This document shows, piece after piece, positions 47,881-56,101 of a stretch of 64,000 nt of DNA. The DNA is taken from positions 54,014 to 118,013 of the forward strand of contig JAHEXI010000010.1 of NCBI GenBank assembly GCA_023252195.1. Reading direction: 5' to 3'. The first letter of the stretch is position 1. The number at the start of each line of letters is the position of its first letter. This stretch comes from Pseudonocardiales bacterium. GTDB lineage: Bacteria > Actinomycetota > Actinomycetes > Mycobacteriales > Pseudonocardiaceae. The translations under genes and the position numbers were made by a program. A model generated the notes under the pieces. That model had not been told where the DNA came from and ran no database searches. It saw nothing but the letters and a program-made list of their open reading frames with translations.

Positions 47881-48299
47881 GAGCCCTCCGGTTCCGGGCA
47901 CTGCACGCAGCGCCCGGAAAGCGCAAGGTGGCTGGGATTGAGAACGAACCCGAACCGGTCTCGTAATCGCGCGGTGAGGTCGATGAGCTCCTCAGGAGGT
48001 ATCTCGGTCAGCCCTCCGCACCGGTGACAGACCAGGTGAACGTGCTCATGCGCTTGGCTGGAGTAGCTCGGCGCTCCGTGCCCTAGGTGGGTGTGCCAGA
48101 CCAGGTCGAGGCCCTCGAGCAGGTCCAGGGTGCGATAGATGGTGGTGATGTTCACCGCGGGCGCGACGCGTTGCACTTGCTCGCAGATCCGTTCGGGTGT
48201 GGCGTGCTGCAATTCCCGCACCGCGTCGAGCACGAGTTGACGTTGCGGAGTCATTCGCAGGCCACGGTCGTGCAACGTGCGACGCAGGCTGGTGTCCAC
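47877..48299 (-). CDS. Fur-family metal-responsive repressor
   Basis: 140 residues from GTG 48299. The winged helix has RGLRMTPQRQLVLDAVRELQ and VNITTIYRTLDLLEGLDLVW. The metal-binding dimerisation domain has HTHLGHGAPSYSSQAHEHVH and two zinc pairs, CHRCGG and CVQC. The metal sensed (Fe, Zn or other) is not certain; the CxxC pairs suit a structural zinc. It is translationally coupled to ygfZ. Its start faces the 12-codon ORF at 48413 on the other strand. Confidence 0.9.
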   Translation of the reverse strand: MDTSLRRTLHDRGLRMTPQRQLVLDAVRELQHATPERICEQVQRVAPAVNITTIYRTLDLLEGLDLVWHTHLGHGAPSYSSQAHEHVHLVCHRCGGLTEIPPEELIDLTARLRDRFGFVLNPSHLALSGRCVQCPEPEGS

Positions 48300-48412
48300 A
48301 ACAACGATAGTAGCCCTGGGTGCCACGCTCTCACGTACTGCCGCATTGACGTTGCCGAACCCGCCGTGGCGCGGATAGCGTGGCAGTACACGTGAAAGGA
48401 GGTGGTCCAAGG

Positions 48413-48451
48413 TTGAACGGCTATAGGACTCGTGAGGTGGCTGTCAGCTAG
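48413..48451 (+). CDS. 12-codon leader-type ORF with extreme Shine-Dalgarno
   Basis: GAAAGGAGGTGGTCC (48394-48408) can pair almost fully with the 16S rRNA 3' end. A TTG at 48413 opens LNGYRTREVAVS and a stop at 48451. I recall very similar 'YRTREVA(V/A)S' stretches in other actinomycetes, also after the same strong site, so it is probably translated or read by ribosomes for regulation. Downstream DNA to ~48620 is GC-rich with complementary segments (GGCCGTGGAAGGCC, CCCCCGGGG) and no gene. Transcribed divergently from fur and convergent with the FABP-like gene. Confidence 0.55.
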   Translation: MNGYRTREVAVS

Positions 48452-48622
48452 TGCCGCCGACGGCCGTGGAAGGCCACCTCTGTGAGAGGCGGCCGGCGAA
48501 TCCAAGGCAGTCACCCGGCCCCCGGGGTGCCTGAGCAATGGTCCCGCTCGGGCTCGCCGCTTCGTGCGGTGACCCCCGGGGGCTGACTGCTGTTCCGGGC
48601 CGCTGTTTTCAGGGGCCTCGGA

Positions 48623-49267
48623 TCAGCCCACCACTCGGTGCAACAGGGTCGAGACGTGCGGCTGCATGGATTGGCCGACCATCGCGCGTTGCTCGACGTA
48701 GGCGAGGTCGCCGCCCTCGACGATGCCGTAAAGCCGGTGCGCCCCGGTGACCTCTTTGGCCGAGGAACTCCGCACCACCGCGTCGGTGGCCAGCTCCCAC
48801 GAGGTCTGGCTGCGCGGCCGTCCGTAGTAGAGCTCAATGATGCCGGTGCCGTGCGCGGCGAGCAGCTCGATGGTGTCATCGGCTTGCGGCCGCCAGAACC
48901 CGGTCTCCCGAGCCGCCGGTCGGATCACCTTGCCGGCGTCGTCGAGCAACCACGCCCGGGACTCGTAGCGCAGAAATGGCCGCCCGTCGTGGCAGATCAC
49001 CACCTGCTGACCGAATCGGTACGGTCCATCGATGGTCGGGTAGACGATCTCACCTTCGCCGCGCCAGACTCCGACCAGCGGCAGCAGGGTCAGGCACTGA
49101 GGGTGCAGCTGCGGCCCTTCGCGCAGGTTCGCGGTGTCGCCGGGAACCGGTAGGTCGGTGAATTCGGGAAGGTTGCGGGCACCCGTGCTCGCTGCGCGCT
49201 CGGCGGCGAGCCGCAGCGCCTCATCGCCGCTCAAACCGTTAGGGCCGCTGGTCACCCTCGGGATCAT
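48623..49267 (-). CDS. FABP-like/nitrobindin family heme-binding protein (Rv0813c-like)
   Basis: 214 residues from ATG 49267. The beta-barrel signature [20 protein letters not shown] (GxWxGxG) is characteristic of nitrobindins, which bind heme and detoxify peroxynitrite. Further parts are [40 protein letters not shown] and a C-terminal [20 protein letters not shown]. The catalytic His is probably the one in MQPHVS. Neighbour of the Fur-ygfZ pair, as in mycobacteria. Confidence 0.88.
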   Translation of the reverse strand: MIPRVTSGPNGLSGDEALRLAAERAASTGARNLPEFTDLPVPGDTANLREGPQLHPQCLTLLPLVGVWRGEGEIVYPTIDGPYRFGQQVVICHDGRPFLRYESRAWLLDDAGKVIRPAARETGFWRPQADDTIELLAAHGTGIIELYYGRPRSQTSWELATDAVVRSSSAKEVTGAHRLYGIVEGGDLAYVEQRAMVGQSMQPHVSTLLHRVVG

Positions 49268-49357
49268 AGGCGGTCCGCCCACTCCACCGATTGATCACCG
49301 TCTGGGTGTCGTCAGCGACATGACGAGGCTATCGCCTGTTCGCCTTGTCCGCTGGCT

Positions 49358-49430
49358 CTCAAGATCACCGGGAGTGAGCGGTAACCGGGCAAAATCGCAG
49401 GGCCAGGCCTCAGTTTCGGCGATCATGGCA
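49358..49430. repeat. 73-bp dispersed repeat, copy B
   Basis: Begins CTCAAGATCACCGGGAGTGA and ends CAGTTTCGGCGATCATGGCA. Aligns gaplessly with copies A (37716) and C (63734, reverse). It lies 22 bp beyond the stop of the cupredoxin-like lipoprotein gene, between that gene and the start of the FABP-like gene. Confidence 0.8.
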
Positions 49431-49452
49431 CCACGGGTGGCGTCGCCGAGCG

Positions 49453-49854
49453 TCAGGCCACTTGTAGTTGCAGCAGGGCGACCTTGGGGTTGTCCAGTTC
49501 CACGTCGAAGGTTCCCGGTTTGTTCGCGGTGAAGGCGATCGACGCCGTGCTGGCCGCCGGAACCTTGACCGTCCGCTCGTAACCGTGCACGTGAATCTCG
49601 TCGGCCACATCGCTGCTCACCGAGATGATCACGGGGCTACCCAGGGGCACGGTCACCTTGCCGATGTCGCCGCTGGCCTTCCCGCCCCGGACCTTGACGC
49701 TGATCGTGTGGACGGTCAGTTCCGGCGCCTTTCCCGGCGCCGCCGACGGGCCGGTCGAGCTGGAACCGGGCGCCGTAGCGGTGCCCTGCCCGCAGCCTCC
49801 GAGTACACCGATCAGCACCGCCCCGGTAGCTATCGCTATCCCGACCCGACCCAT
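49453..49854 (-). CDS. Cupredoxin-like lipoprotein
   Basis: 133 residues, ATG 49854 after GGGGAGGAACGG. The signal peptide ends in lipobox GVLGGC. After a Ser/Thr/Pro linker comes a ~95-residue beta sandwich: VTVPLGSPVIISVSSDVADE, IHVHGYERTVKVPAASTASI, AFTANKPGTFDVELDNPKVA. It resembles cupredoxin-like domains, but the usual Cys-His copper ligands of blue-copper proteins are not complete (only His in HVHGY). Surface-anchored, function unknown. Confidence 0.75.
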   Translation of the reverse strand: MGRVGIAIATGAVLIGVLGGCGQGTATAPGSSSTGPSAAPGKAPELTVHTISVKVRGGKASGDIGKVTVPLGSPVIISVSSDVADEIHVHGYERTVKVPAASTASIAFTANKPGTFDVELDNPKVALLQLQVA

Positions 49855-49978
49855 TTCCGTTCCTCCCCGGTTACCGTCCGTGCTAGAGCGAACAGCCTGC
49901 CATAACGCTCAAGAGCGATTGTGCAGAGCTATCTCGCGGGCTCGCGGCGGCGCTGTGGTCCGTCGCGCCTGAGCCCGG

Positions 49979-51319
49979 TCAGCCAGCCGCGACGCGGTAA
50001 GCGACGGTGAGGCGGCGACGCACGGTCACCATCGCGCCGTGGCGCGGCACCATGGTCACGTGGCGGGGCCGCACCGGCTCGCCCGGCGCGGTGCTGGCGG
50101 CCAGCTCGACTCGCCGCAGGACCTCCCGCAGTACCGTGCGCATCTCCACCAGGGCGAAGGTGGCGCCGAGGCAGCGACGGACCCCGCCGCCGAAGGGTAG
50201 CCAGATGGCCGGATCGGGCCTCTGATCGAGGAATCGCTGCGGCTGGAACTCGTCCGGGTCCGGGTAGTGCCGGCTGCTGTGGTGCACCAGGTTGATGCTG
50301 GGAGCCAGGATGTGGCCAGCTGGAATACGGTGCCCGGACAGGTGCACCGGAGCGGTCAGCTGGCGGCCGATCTCGAAGACCACCGGGCGCACCCGCAGGC
50401 TCTCCTTGGACACCGCGTCCAACCACGCGTCGTCGCCGTCCGCCGCGGCCGCTGCGGTGCGGTGCAGCAGCGCGGGATGGCGGGTCAGCCGCTCGAAAGC
50501 CCAGGACAGCGCGGTGGCAGTGGTGTCGTGCCCAGCCAGCAGCAGCGTGACGAGCTGATCGAGGAGTTCGTCGTCGGCCATCGGGGCGTCGGCGCCGTCG
50601 ATGCCGCGCACCAGCATCGCCAGCGCGTCGGTCCGCTGCTCGAGCTGTGGATCGGCGCGGCATCGGGTGATCTCGTCGGTGAGCAGCGCCAGGGCCGTGG
50701 CCCGGCGCTGCACGCGCCGGCGCCACCTGCCGACACGGAGTAGCACTCGCGGCGGCGGGATCAGCTCCAGCGGGGAACCGATATCGAGCATGGGCGGCAA
50801 CGCCGCCCGCAGCGCGGCGAGCCGGCGTTCGTCGTGGACCCCGATGACGGTGCGCAGGATGACTTCGAGGGTGAGTTTCTGCATTCGGGGAAACAGCGGG
50901 AACTGCTCGCCTACCGGCCATCGGGCGACCTCGTCGACGGTGATGGCGACCATCTCGGCCACCTGCCTGCGCACCGAGTCGCCGTGAAACGCAGGTAGCA
51001 TCATCGCCCGGGTGCGGCGATGCTTGTCGTCGTCGAGCATGAGAAGCGACTTCGGCCCGACGACCTGGCTCAGCGGGGCGGCTGCTTCCCCGGCGTGAAA
51101 GAGCGCCGGATCGCCACGCATCACCGACCTGATGTCATCCGGGTCGGTGACAAAGACCAGTGTGCCGATTCCAGGTATCCGGGTAGTGAACAGCTTGCCG
51201 TAGCGGCGGTGGCAGGTCTGCACGTACCGAACCGGATCCAGCCAAATCAGTCCTGCCTGCAGGAGACCCGGCAGCGGCGGGCCGGGAGGCGGTGGGGCGA
51301 GGGCCGGCATGCGCACCAT
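49979..51319 (-). CDS. Cytochrome P450
   Basis: 446 residues. The heme-binding loop is FGGGVRRCLGATFALVEM (Cys is the thiolate ligand). The oxygen-activating I helix has LVTLLLAGHDTTATALSW; ExxR is ESLRVRPVVF; the N-terminus is Pro-rich (PPPPGPPLPG). It oxidises an unidentified hydrophobic substrate and needs ferredoxin partners encoded elsewhere. ATG 51319 lies close to a -10-like TATATT, so the mRNA may be nearly leaderless. Divergent from a TetR gene that probably regulates it. Confidence 0.92.
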   Translation of the reverse strand: MVRMPALAPPPPGPPLPGLLQAGLIWLDPVRYVQTCHRRYGKLFTTRIPGIGTLVFVTDPDDIRSVMRGDPALFHAGEAAAPLSQVVGPKSLLMLDDDKHRRTRAMMLPAFHGDSVRRQVAEMVAITVDEVARWPVGEQFPLFPRMQKLTLEVILRTVIGVHDERRLAALRAALPPMLDIGSPLELIPPPRVLLRVGRWRRRVQRRATALALLTDEITRCRADPQLEQRTDALAMLVRGIDGADAPMADDELLDQLVTLLLAGHDTTATALSWAFERLTRHPALLHRTAAAAADGDDAWLDAVSKESLRVRPVVFEIGRQLTAPVHLSGHRIPAGHILAPSINLVHHSSRHYPDPDEFQPQRFLDQRPDPAIWLPFGGGVRRCLGATFALVEMRTVLREVLRRVELAASTAPGEPVRPRHVTMVPRHGAMVTVRRRLTVAYRVAAG

Positions 51320-51330
51320 AGGCTAGGAAT

Positions 51331-51347
51331 ATACATACGTTTGTCTA
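51331..51347. promoter_or_regulatory. TetR operator/promoter between P450 and TetR genes
   Basis: ATACATACGTTTGTCTA contains a 12-bp imperfect palindrome (ACATACGTTTGT, one mismatched pair) in a 48-bp divergent region that is otherwise GC-rich. The minus strand reads GTATGTATATT, resembling a -10 element for the P450 gene. Placement fits autorepression and P450 control by the TetR protein. Inference. Confidence 0.5.
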
Positions 51348-51367
51348 ACCGCCGTAGTATTCGGACG

Positions 51368-51961
51368 ATGGGACACCGGGAGGCGCTGCTCGACGGCGCT
51401 CGGCGCTGCTTGCTGGAACGGGGCTACGCGCGCACCACGGCCCGGGATCTGGTGGCCGCCTCGGGCACCAATCTGGCCTCCATCGGCTACCACTTCGGGT
51501 CCAAGGAGGCGTTGCTCAACGGGGCGATGCAGCAGTGCTTCGACGAGTACATCGCGCAGATCACCCGGATCGTGTTCGCCGATCCCAGCGCCACCCCGGT
51601 GCAGCGGGTGCGGGCTTCCTGGGTAGCGCTGGTGAGCACCTTCGAGCAGTACCGCCCGCTGATGGTGGCCTTCGTCGAGGCGCTGGCCCAAGCCGAGCGG
51701 GTGCCGGAACTGCGGGCTCAGCTCGCCGAGTGCTACGAGCGGCTGCGCGGCACTGTGGCCGACATGGTGCGCTCCTCGGTCGACGATCTTTCCGATGCCA
51801 CCGCGCGGCAGGTCGCCTCGTTCCTCATCGCGGTTTTCGACGGTCTGCAGGTCCAGTGGCTACTCGACCCCGAGCGCGCCCCGACCCCCGACGCCCTGAT
51901 GGCCGCCCTCGAGGTCGCCCTGCCGGCCGCCCTAGCCACCGAAGAGGTTGGTGGTTCTTGA
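51368..51961 (+). CDS. TetR/AcrR-family regulator
   Basis: 197 residues from ATG 51368. N-terminal helix-turn-helix: EALLDGARRCLLERGYARTT, ARDLVAASGTNLASIGYHFG, SKEALLNGAM. The C-terminal ligand pocket has VSTFEQYRPLMVAFVEALAQ and ASFLIAVFDGLQVQWLLDPE. It is divergent from the P450 gene with 48 bp between them, so it very likely represses that gene until a ligand binds. Confidence 0.9.
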   Translation: MGHREALLDGARRCLLERGYARTTARDLVAASGTNLASIGYHFGSKEALLNGAMQQCFDEYIAQITRIVFADPSATPVQRVRASWVALVSTFEQYRPLMVAFVEALAQAERVPELRAQLAECYERLRGTVADMVRSSVDDLSDATARQVASFLIAVFDGLQVQWLLDPERAPTPDALMAALEVALPAALATEEVGGS

Positions 51962-51974
51962 AGAACCACCAACC
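51946..51974. terminator. 14-bp hairpin overlapping the tetR stop codon
   Basis: Arms GGTTGGTGGTTCTT and AAGAACCACCAACC flank a single G; the stop codon of tetR lies in the centre. It separates the convergent tetR and DUF1416 genes and probably terminates both. Confidence 0.7.
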
Positions 51975-51992
51975 CCCAGGAAAGTTACGGTG

Positions 51993-52289
51993 TTACACGG
52001 TGACGTCGACGGGGAACAGGCCCGGGCCGTCCGCGGTGACCGATGCTTCGCCGGTGCCGGATTGATGTAGTGCTCGGATGGTCCAGTTGCCTGGGGCGGC
52101 GAAGAACCGGAACTGCCCGGAGGCCGAGGTCACCACCTCGGCGGTGAACTCCCCGGTGCCGTCGAGCAACCGCACGAAAGCACCTCCGACGGGCTCTCCG
52201 GCCGTCCGCACCGTGCCGGTCAGCACGGTGTGCTTGCTCAGATCCGTTCCCGGCGGCAATTCCTGGGTCTGTTCCGGTGCTCCGCACAT
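51993..52289 (-). CDS. DUF1416 protein (SseC-like)
   Basis: 98 residues: MCGAPEQTQELPPGTDLSKH, VLTGTVRTAGEPVGGAFVRL, TASGQFRFFAAPGNWTIRAL. A carboxypeptidase-regulatory-like beta sandwich. In mycobacteria the orthologue (SseC) follows the rhodanese-like thiosulphate sulphurtransferase gene, exactly as here (5-bp gap). Presumed accessory in sulphur transfer. Confidence 0.9.
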   Translation of the reverse strand: MCGAPEQTQELPPGTDLSKHTVLTGTVRTAGEPVGGAFVRLLDGTGEFTAEVVTSASGQFRFFAAPGNWTIRALHQSGTGEASVTADGPGLFPVDVTV

Positions 52290-52294
52290 GTCGA

Positions 52295-53134
52295 TCAGGC
52301 CTTGCTGCCGAGCTCGATCGGTGCGCCGACCAGTGAGCCGTACTCAGTCCAGGAACCGTCGTAGTTCTTGACGTCGGAATAGCCCAGCAACTCGTGCAGC
52401 GCGAACCAGGTGTGGCTGGAGCGCTCACCGATCCGGCAGTAGGCGATGGTCGACTTGCTCTCGTCGAGCCCGGCCGCCCCATACAGCGCCCGCAACTCGT
52501 CGTCGGACTTGAAGGTGCCGTCCTCGTTGGCGGCCTTGGACCACGGCACGTTCAGCGCGGTGGGGATGTGTCCTGGGCGCTGCGCCTGCTCTTGCGGCAG
52601 GTGTGCCGGCGCCATGATCTTGCCGGAGAACTCGTCGGGCGAGCGGACGTCGACCAGGTTCTTGTTGTTGATCGCGTCGACCGCCTCCTGGCGGAATGCC
52701 CGGATCGTGAGGTTCTGATCCTGGGCGGTGTAGCTGGTGGCCGGCCGGCTCACCTCGTCGGTGTTCAGGGTGCGACCGTCGAGCTCCCACTTCTTGCGGC
52801 CGCCGTCGAGCAGCTTGACGTCACGGTGCCCGTAGAGCTTGAAGTACCAGTAGGCGTAGGCGGCGAACCAGTTGTTGTTGCCGCCGTAGAGCACCACGGT
52901 GTCGTCGTTGCTGATGCCCTTGTCCGACAGCAGCTTCTCGAAGGCGCCCTTGTCCACGAAGTCGCGGACCACCGGGTCCTGCAGGTCGGTTTTCCAGTCG
53001 ATTTTCACTGCCCCGGGGATGTGCCCCGTGTCGTAGGCGGCGGTGTCTTCGTCGACCTCGACGAAGACGATGCCCTTGGTATTCAGGTTCTGCTCTGCCC
53101 AGTCCGGCGTGACCAGGACGTCTTCGCGGCTCAT
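52295..53134 (-). CDS. Thiosulphate/3-mercaptopyruvate sulphurtransferase (rhodanese)
   Basis: 279 residues with two rhodanese domains. The first is structural (LVTPDWAEQNLNTKGIVFVE, GHIPGAVKIDWKTDLQDP). The second is catalytic, with Cys in AYCRIGERSSHTWFALHELL; VRSPDEFSGK precedes it. It moves sulphane sulphur to acceptors. Paired with DUF1416, and downstream of a likely cysteine-related leader peptide; the mycobacterial orthologue is CysA2. Confidence 0.92.
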   Translation of the reverse strand: MSREDVLVTPDWAEQNLNTKGIVFVEVDEDTAAYDTGHIPGAVKIDWKTDLQDPVVRDFVDKGAFEKLLSDKGISNDDTVVLYGGNNNWFAAYAYWYFKLYGHRDVKLLDGGRKKWELDGRTLNTDEVSRPATSYTAQDQNLTIRAFRQEAVDAINNKNLVDVRSPDEFSGKIMAPAHLPQEQAQRPGHIPTALNVPWSKAANEDGTFKSDDELRALYGAAGLDESKSTIAYCRIGERSSHTWFALHELLGYSDVKNYDGSWTEYGSLVGAPIELGSKA

Positions 53135-53252
53135 GCGACAGCTCCTCGTTGGTGAGTGGCGTTACACAGTGGATTGTCTTCGGATTGTCTGGGGGTGTTC
53201 GACTGCCGCGCGCAGGCGCCGGCAGCTGGAAGTGGCGCAGATCACCGCCCGG

Positions 53253-53327
53253 TCAGGTCCTCGGACAGAGGCTGCTGTGCAGCCGGCAGAAGTCAACCGC
53301 CCGGCGCTTGGTGAGCAGCAGGTGCAC
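53253..53327 (-). CDS. Leader peptide upstream of the sulphurtransferase operon
   Basis: A 24-codon ORF from GTG 53327, starting MHLLLTKRRAVDFC and ending LHSSLCPRT with two cysteine codons. Short peptides of the type 'M..LLTKRRAVDLCR..S.LCR' precede sulphur-metabolism genes in many actinobacteria and are annotated as putative leader peptides; some cysteine-containing ones act as attenuators. A TAGGTT hexamer 8 bp upstream could be a -10, making it leaderless. It ends 119 bp before the sulphurtransferase start. Confidence 0.65.
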   Translation of the reverse strand: MHLLLTKRRAVDFCRLHSSLCPRT

Positions 53328-53337
53328 GAACCCAAAC

Positions 53338-54204
53338 CTACCGGAAACTCCCGCCGTCCGGGACGTGATTCCACCGCCTGGACGGACCCCAGTCGGTCCC
53401 GTTGAGCAGGGCTGGCAGCGCAGCGACGCCGGCTTGGCGTAGCGAGACGTTGTTCGCGGTGCCTTCCACGACTATTGAGCCGGTCTCGACCCAGACTCTG
53501 GTGGGGGTGACGGCGAAGGGGAGGCCACCGGTCTTGACGTTGGCGCTCAGGGCGTTGAGCAGCGTCTGGCGGATTGCCCGCGGCAGACCCACCGTGCCAC
53601 CACTGACACCGCCCAGCTGCACATCGTTGGCGGTAATCCGCACGAAGCCACGGGTGAGCTCGATCACACCGAACGCGACGACCTCGGTGCGCTGGCCGGC
53701 GAGGTCGGTGGTCGCCACCATCTTGATCGGAGCGCGGTTGCCCCGGGGGGAATCACTGGTAGGCGTACCCGGCGGAAGAAGTTCCTTGATCTCCTGATCA
53801 GAGGGCTGCTGAATCCGGAGATCTTCGATCCCGATGGCCCGACCGAGATCGGTGTCCTTGATCCGGACCCGGCCGTCGACCCTGGCCGCCCGCACCGAGT
53901 GCAGGTCGCCGGAGATCACCTCGGCCAGCGGCGCATCGACGTCGTGCAGCGTCGCCTCCACGTCGAGGTCGTGCAGTGGGTCTGCGGACACCCCGGATGC
54001 TTGTACGTCGATCGACGTGTACTGGCCGGCCACGGCTTGGGTCAGGAACGGGAAGCCGTTGATCTGCACCGACGGGTCGCTGGCCAGGTTGAGCTGTTGG
54101 CGCAGCTGTTTGGCCACGGTGTACTCGGCAGCCGCCGCGGCGCCGAAGTCGGCCGCTACCGCCAGCGCCACGATGACCAGCACCGCGATGATCAATTTAC
54201 GCAC
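53338..54204 (-). CDS. DUF2993 (LmeA-like) exported lipid-binding protein
   Basis: 288 residues from GTG 54204. An N-terminal signal/anchor (LIIAVLVIVALAVAADFGAA) precedes DUF2993: EYTVAKQLRQQLNLASDPSV, QINGFPFLTQAVAGQYTSID, LHDVDAPLAEVISGDLHSV, and a C-terminal LPFAVTPTRVWVETGSIVVE. LmeA relatives bind phosphatidylinositol lipids and help make mannan of lipomannan. Lies 10 bp upstream of the leader peptide start on the same strand. Confidence 0.85.
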   Translation of the reverse strand: MRKLIIAVLVIVALAVAADFGAAAAAEYTVAKQLRQQLNLASDPSVQINGFPFLTQAVAGQYTSIDVQASGVSADPLHDLDVEATLHDVDAPLAEVISGDLHSVRAARVDGRVRIKDTDLGRAIGIEDLRIQQPSDQEIKELLPPGTPTSDSPRGNRAPIKMVATTDLAGQRTEVVAFGVIELTRGFVRITANDVQLGGVSGGTVGLPRAIRQTLLNALSANVKTGGLPFAVTPTRVWVETGSIVVEGTANNVSLRQAGVAALPALLNGTDWGPSRRWNHVPDGGSFR

Positions 54205-54376
54205 GCAGCCCCACCATTGTCGGCTATTTCGTATGGTCCCTGCGGTCGGCACGGTATTCTCCGCAGAACGGGCGGTCGGTCGCGGCCCACCGCGGCGCTG
54301 GACACAAGGGGCTCGACCGGCCAGCGACACCGGGTCGGTGATACCGCTGGCCGCCAACGCCTAGGACGGAGCGGGC

Positions 54377-55171
54377 ATGGAGCTTCTGTTGCTCACCGCG
54401 GATCCTGACCCGCCCTCAATGTTGCCCGCGCTGTGCTTGTTAGCGCACAACGCGCGGTCGGCGGCCCCGGAGGTCGCTGCCCTGCTCGACGCCGGACCTT
54501 ACGACGCGGTGCTGGTCGATGCCCGCACAGATCTCGCGGGTTCGCGCAGCCTGTGCCGGTTGCTGGGATCCACCGGGCTGGATGTGCCGGTCGTGGTGGT
54601 GATCAGCGAGGGCGGCCTGGTGGCGCTGTCCGCGGACTGGGGTTCCGACGAGATCCTGCTGCCCACCGCCGGCCCGGCCGAGGTCGATGCCCGGCTGCGG
54701 CTGCTGGTGGCTCGGCGCGCGACCGACTCCGCCGTGGGCGGTGGAAACTCGCTGGTACTCGGTGAGCTGGTGATCGACGAGGCCACCTACACCGCCCGGC
54801 TGAAGGGGCGGCCGCTGGATCTCACCTACAAGGAGTTCGAGCTGCTGAAGTACCTCGCTCAGCATGCCGGCCGGGTATTCACCCGGGCGCAGTTGCTGCA
54901 GGAGGTGTGGGGCTATGACTTCTTCGGCGGCACCCGCACGGTCGACGTCCATGTACGGCGGTTGCGGGCCAAACTCGGTCCGGAGCACGAACAGCTGATC
55001 GGCACGGTGCGCAACGTCGGCTACAAGTTCGTCCGCCCGGTCCGCAACATGAGTTCCCGGGAGCGGGCCGAGCAGGAGCGCGCCGCCGAGCATGACGCCG
55101 AGGCGGTCGACAGTGATTCAGATCGGGCTGATCCCTACGAGGTTCAGTCACTTTCCGGGCAGTGGGGTTGA
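54377..55171 (+). CDS. glnR: GlnR-type orphan response regulator
   Basis: 264 residues. The N-terminal receiver is atypical: [20 protein letters not shown] keeps the central Asp, but other acidic-pocket residues are lost. The C-terminal OmpR-type winged helix is [60 protein letters not shown], then a disordered acidic tail. The arrangement with mshD and phoU matches GlnR, the global nitrogen regulator (Rv0818). No kinase adjoins. GGAG precedes the ATG. Confidence 0.85.
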   Translation: MELLLLTADPDPPSMLPALCLLAHNARSAAPEVAALLDAGPYDAVLVDARTDLAGSRSLCRLLGSTGLDVPVVVVISEGGLVALSADWGSDEILLPTAGPAEVDARLRLLVARRATDSAVGGGNSLVLGELVIDEATYTARLKGRPLDLTYKEFELLKYLAQHAGRVFTRAQLLQEVWGYDFFGGTRTVDVHVRRLRAKLGPEHEQLIGTVRNVGYKFVRPVRNMSSRERAEQERAAEHDAEAVDSDSDRADPYEVQSLSGQWG

Positions 55172-56061
55172 CCCTGGCACTGTCCTGGCTCGATCAGCCC
55201 GCCGACGGGCAGATCGCCGCTGTAGTGAAGCTGCTGGCCGCCGCCACCGCCGCGGACGGCGTGGAGCCGCTCTCGGAAGCGGCGGTGCTGCGGCTGCACC
55301 ATCCCGGTGCCGGCTTCGTACACCTGCTGGCCCACGACGATACCGGCACGCTGACCGGTTACGGCAGCCTCGATGATCGCGTCGAGCGTCGCACCGCTGA
55401 GTTCGCGGTGCATCCCGCTCACCGGCGTCGTGGGGTGGGCGGTGCTTTGCTCGCCGCGCTGCTCGATCGGGTCCGCGGGCCGCTGTGGGTGTGGGCGCAC
55501 GGTGAGCACCCGGCAGCGCTGCGGCTGGCGCAGCGAGCCGGGCTGGTTCGCCAGCGGGAACTGTTCCAGTTACGTCGGGCGCTGGCTGATCCGATCGCAC
55601 ACCGAGCTCTGCCGGCTGGGGTCGCGCTGCGCGCCTTCGTGCCCGGCGAGGATGAAGCGGCGGTGGTGGCGGTCAACAATCGCGCGTTCGCGTGGCATCC
55701 TGAGCAGCGACGGTGGGATATCGGCGAGCTCGTGGTCCGCGAGGCGCAACCGTGGTTCGACCCGAAGGGTTTGCTGCTGGTGGTGGACCCGGCCGGTCGG
55801 CTGCTCGGCTTCCACTGGACCAAGGTGCACCCCAACGGCCTCGGCGAGATCTACGTGCTCGCGGTGGACCCCGACGCCCAAGGCACCGGACTGGGCGGCG
55901 CGTTGACCGTGGCGGGGCTCGCGTATCTGCGCGAGCAGGGGGTACGCCAGGCGATGCTCTACGTCGAGTCCGACAACACCGCCGCCCTGCGCACTTACCA
56001 CAAGCTGCACTTCACCCACCACCACACCGACGTGGAGTTTCTGTCGCTTCGCGACTCGTGA
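55162..56061 (+). CDS. mshD: Mycothiol synthase
   Basis: 299 residues with two tandem GNAT domains. Domain 1: [20 protein letters not shown] (acetyl-CoA loop RRRGVG). Domain 2: [20 protein letters not shown] (QGTGLG), then [20 protein letters not shown] and the family end HTDVEF. It adds the final acetyl group to make mycothiol. GTG 55162 overlaps the glnR stop by 10 bp, so the two are coupled. Its stop lies in the 46-bp palindrome. Confidence 0.92.
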   Translation: MGLTLALSWLDQPADGQIAAVVKLLAAATAADGVEPLSEAAVLRLHHPGAGFVHLLAHDDTGTLTGYGSLDDRVERRTAEFAVHPAHRRRGVGGALLAALLDRVRGPLWVWAHGEHPAALRLAQRAGLVRQRELFQLRRALADPIAHRALPAGVALRAFVPGEDEAAVVAVNNRAFAWHPEQRRWDIGELVVREAQPWFDPKGLLLVVDPAGRLLGFHWTKVHPNGLGEIYVLAVDPDAQGTGLGGALTVAGLAYLREQGVRQAMLYVESDNTAALRTYHKLHFTHHHTDVEFLSLRDS

Positions 56062-56100
56062 GTGGGAAACAGTGTCATGACACTGTTTCCCACTCACGAG
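56055..56100. repeat. 46-bp perfect palindrome, copy 2 (between mshD and phoU)
   Basis: Left half starts CTCGTGAGTGGGAAACAGTG; the right half is its exact reverse complement. It includes the mshD stop codon and ends 2 bp from the phoU stop, again between convergent genes. Compared with copy 1 (29851-29896) two bases per arm differ, each compensated in the other arm. Confidence 0.8.
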
Positions 56101-56101
56101 G

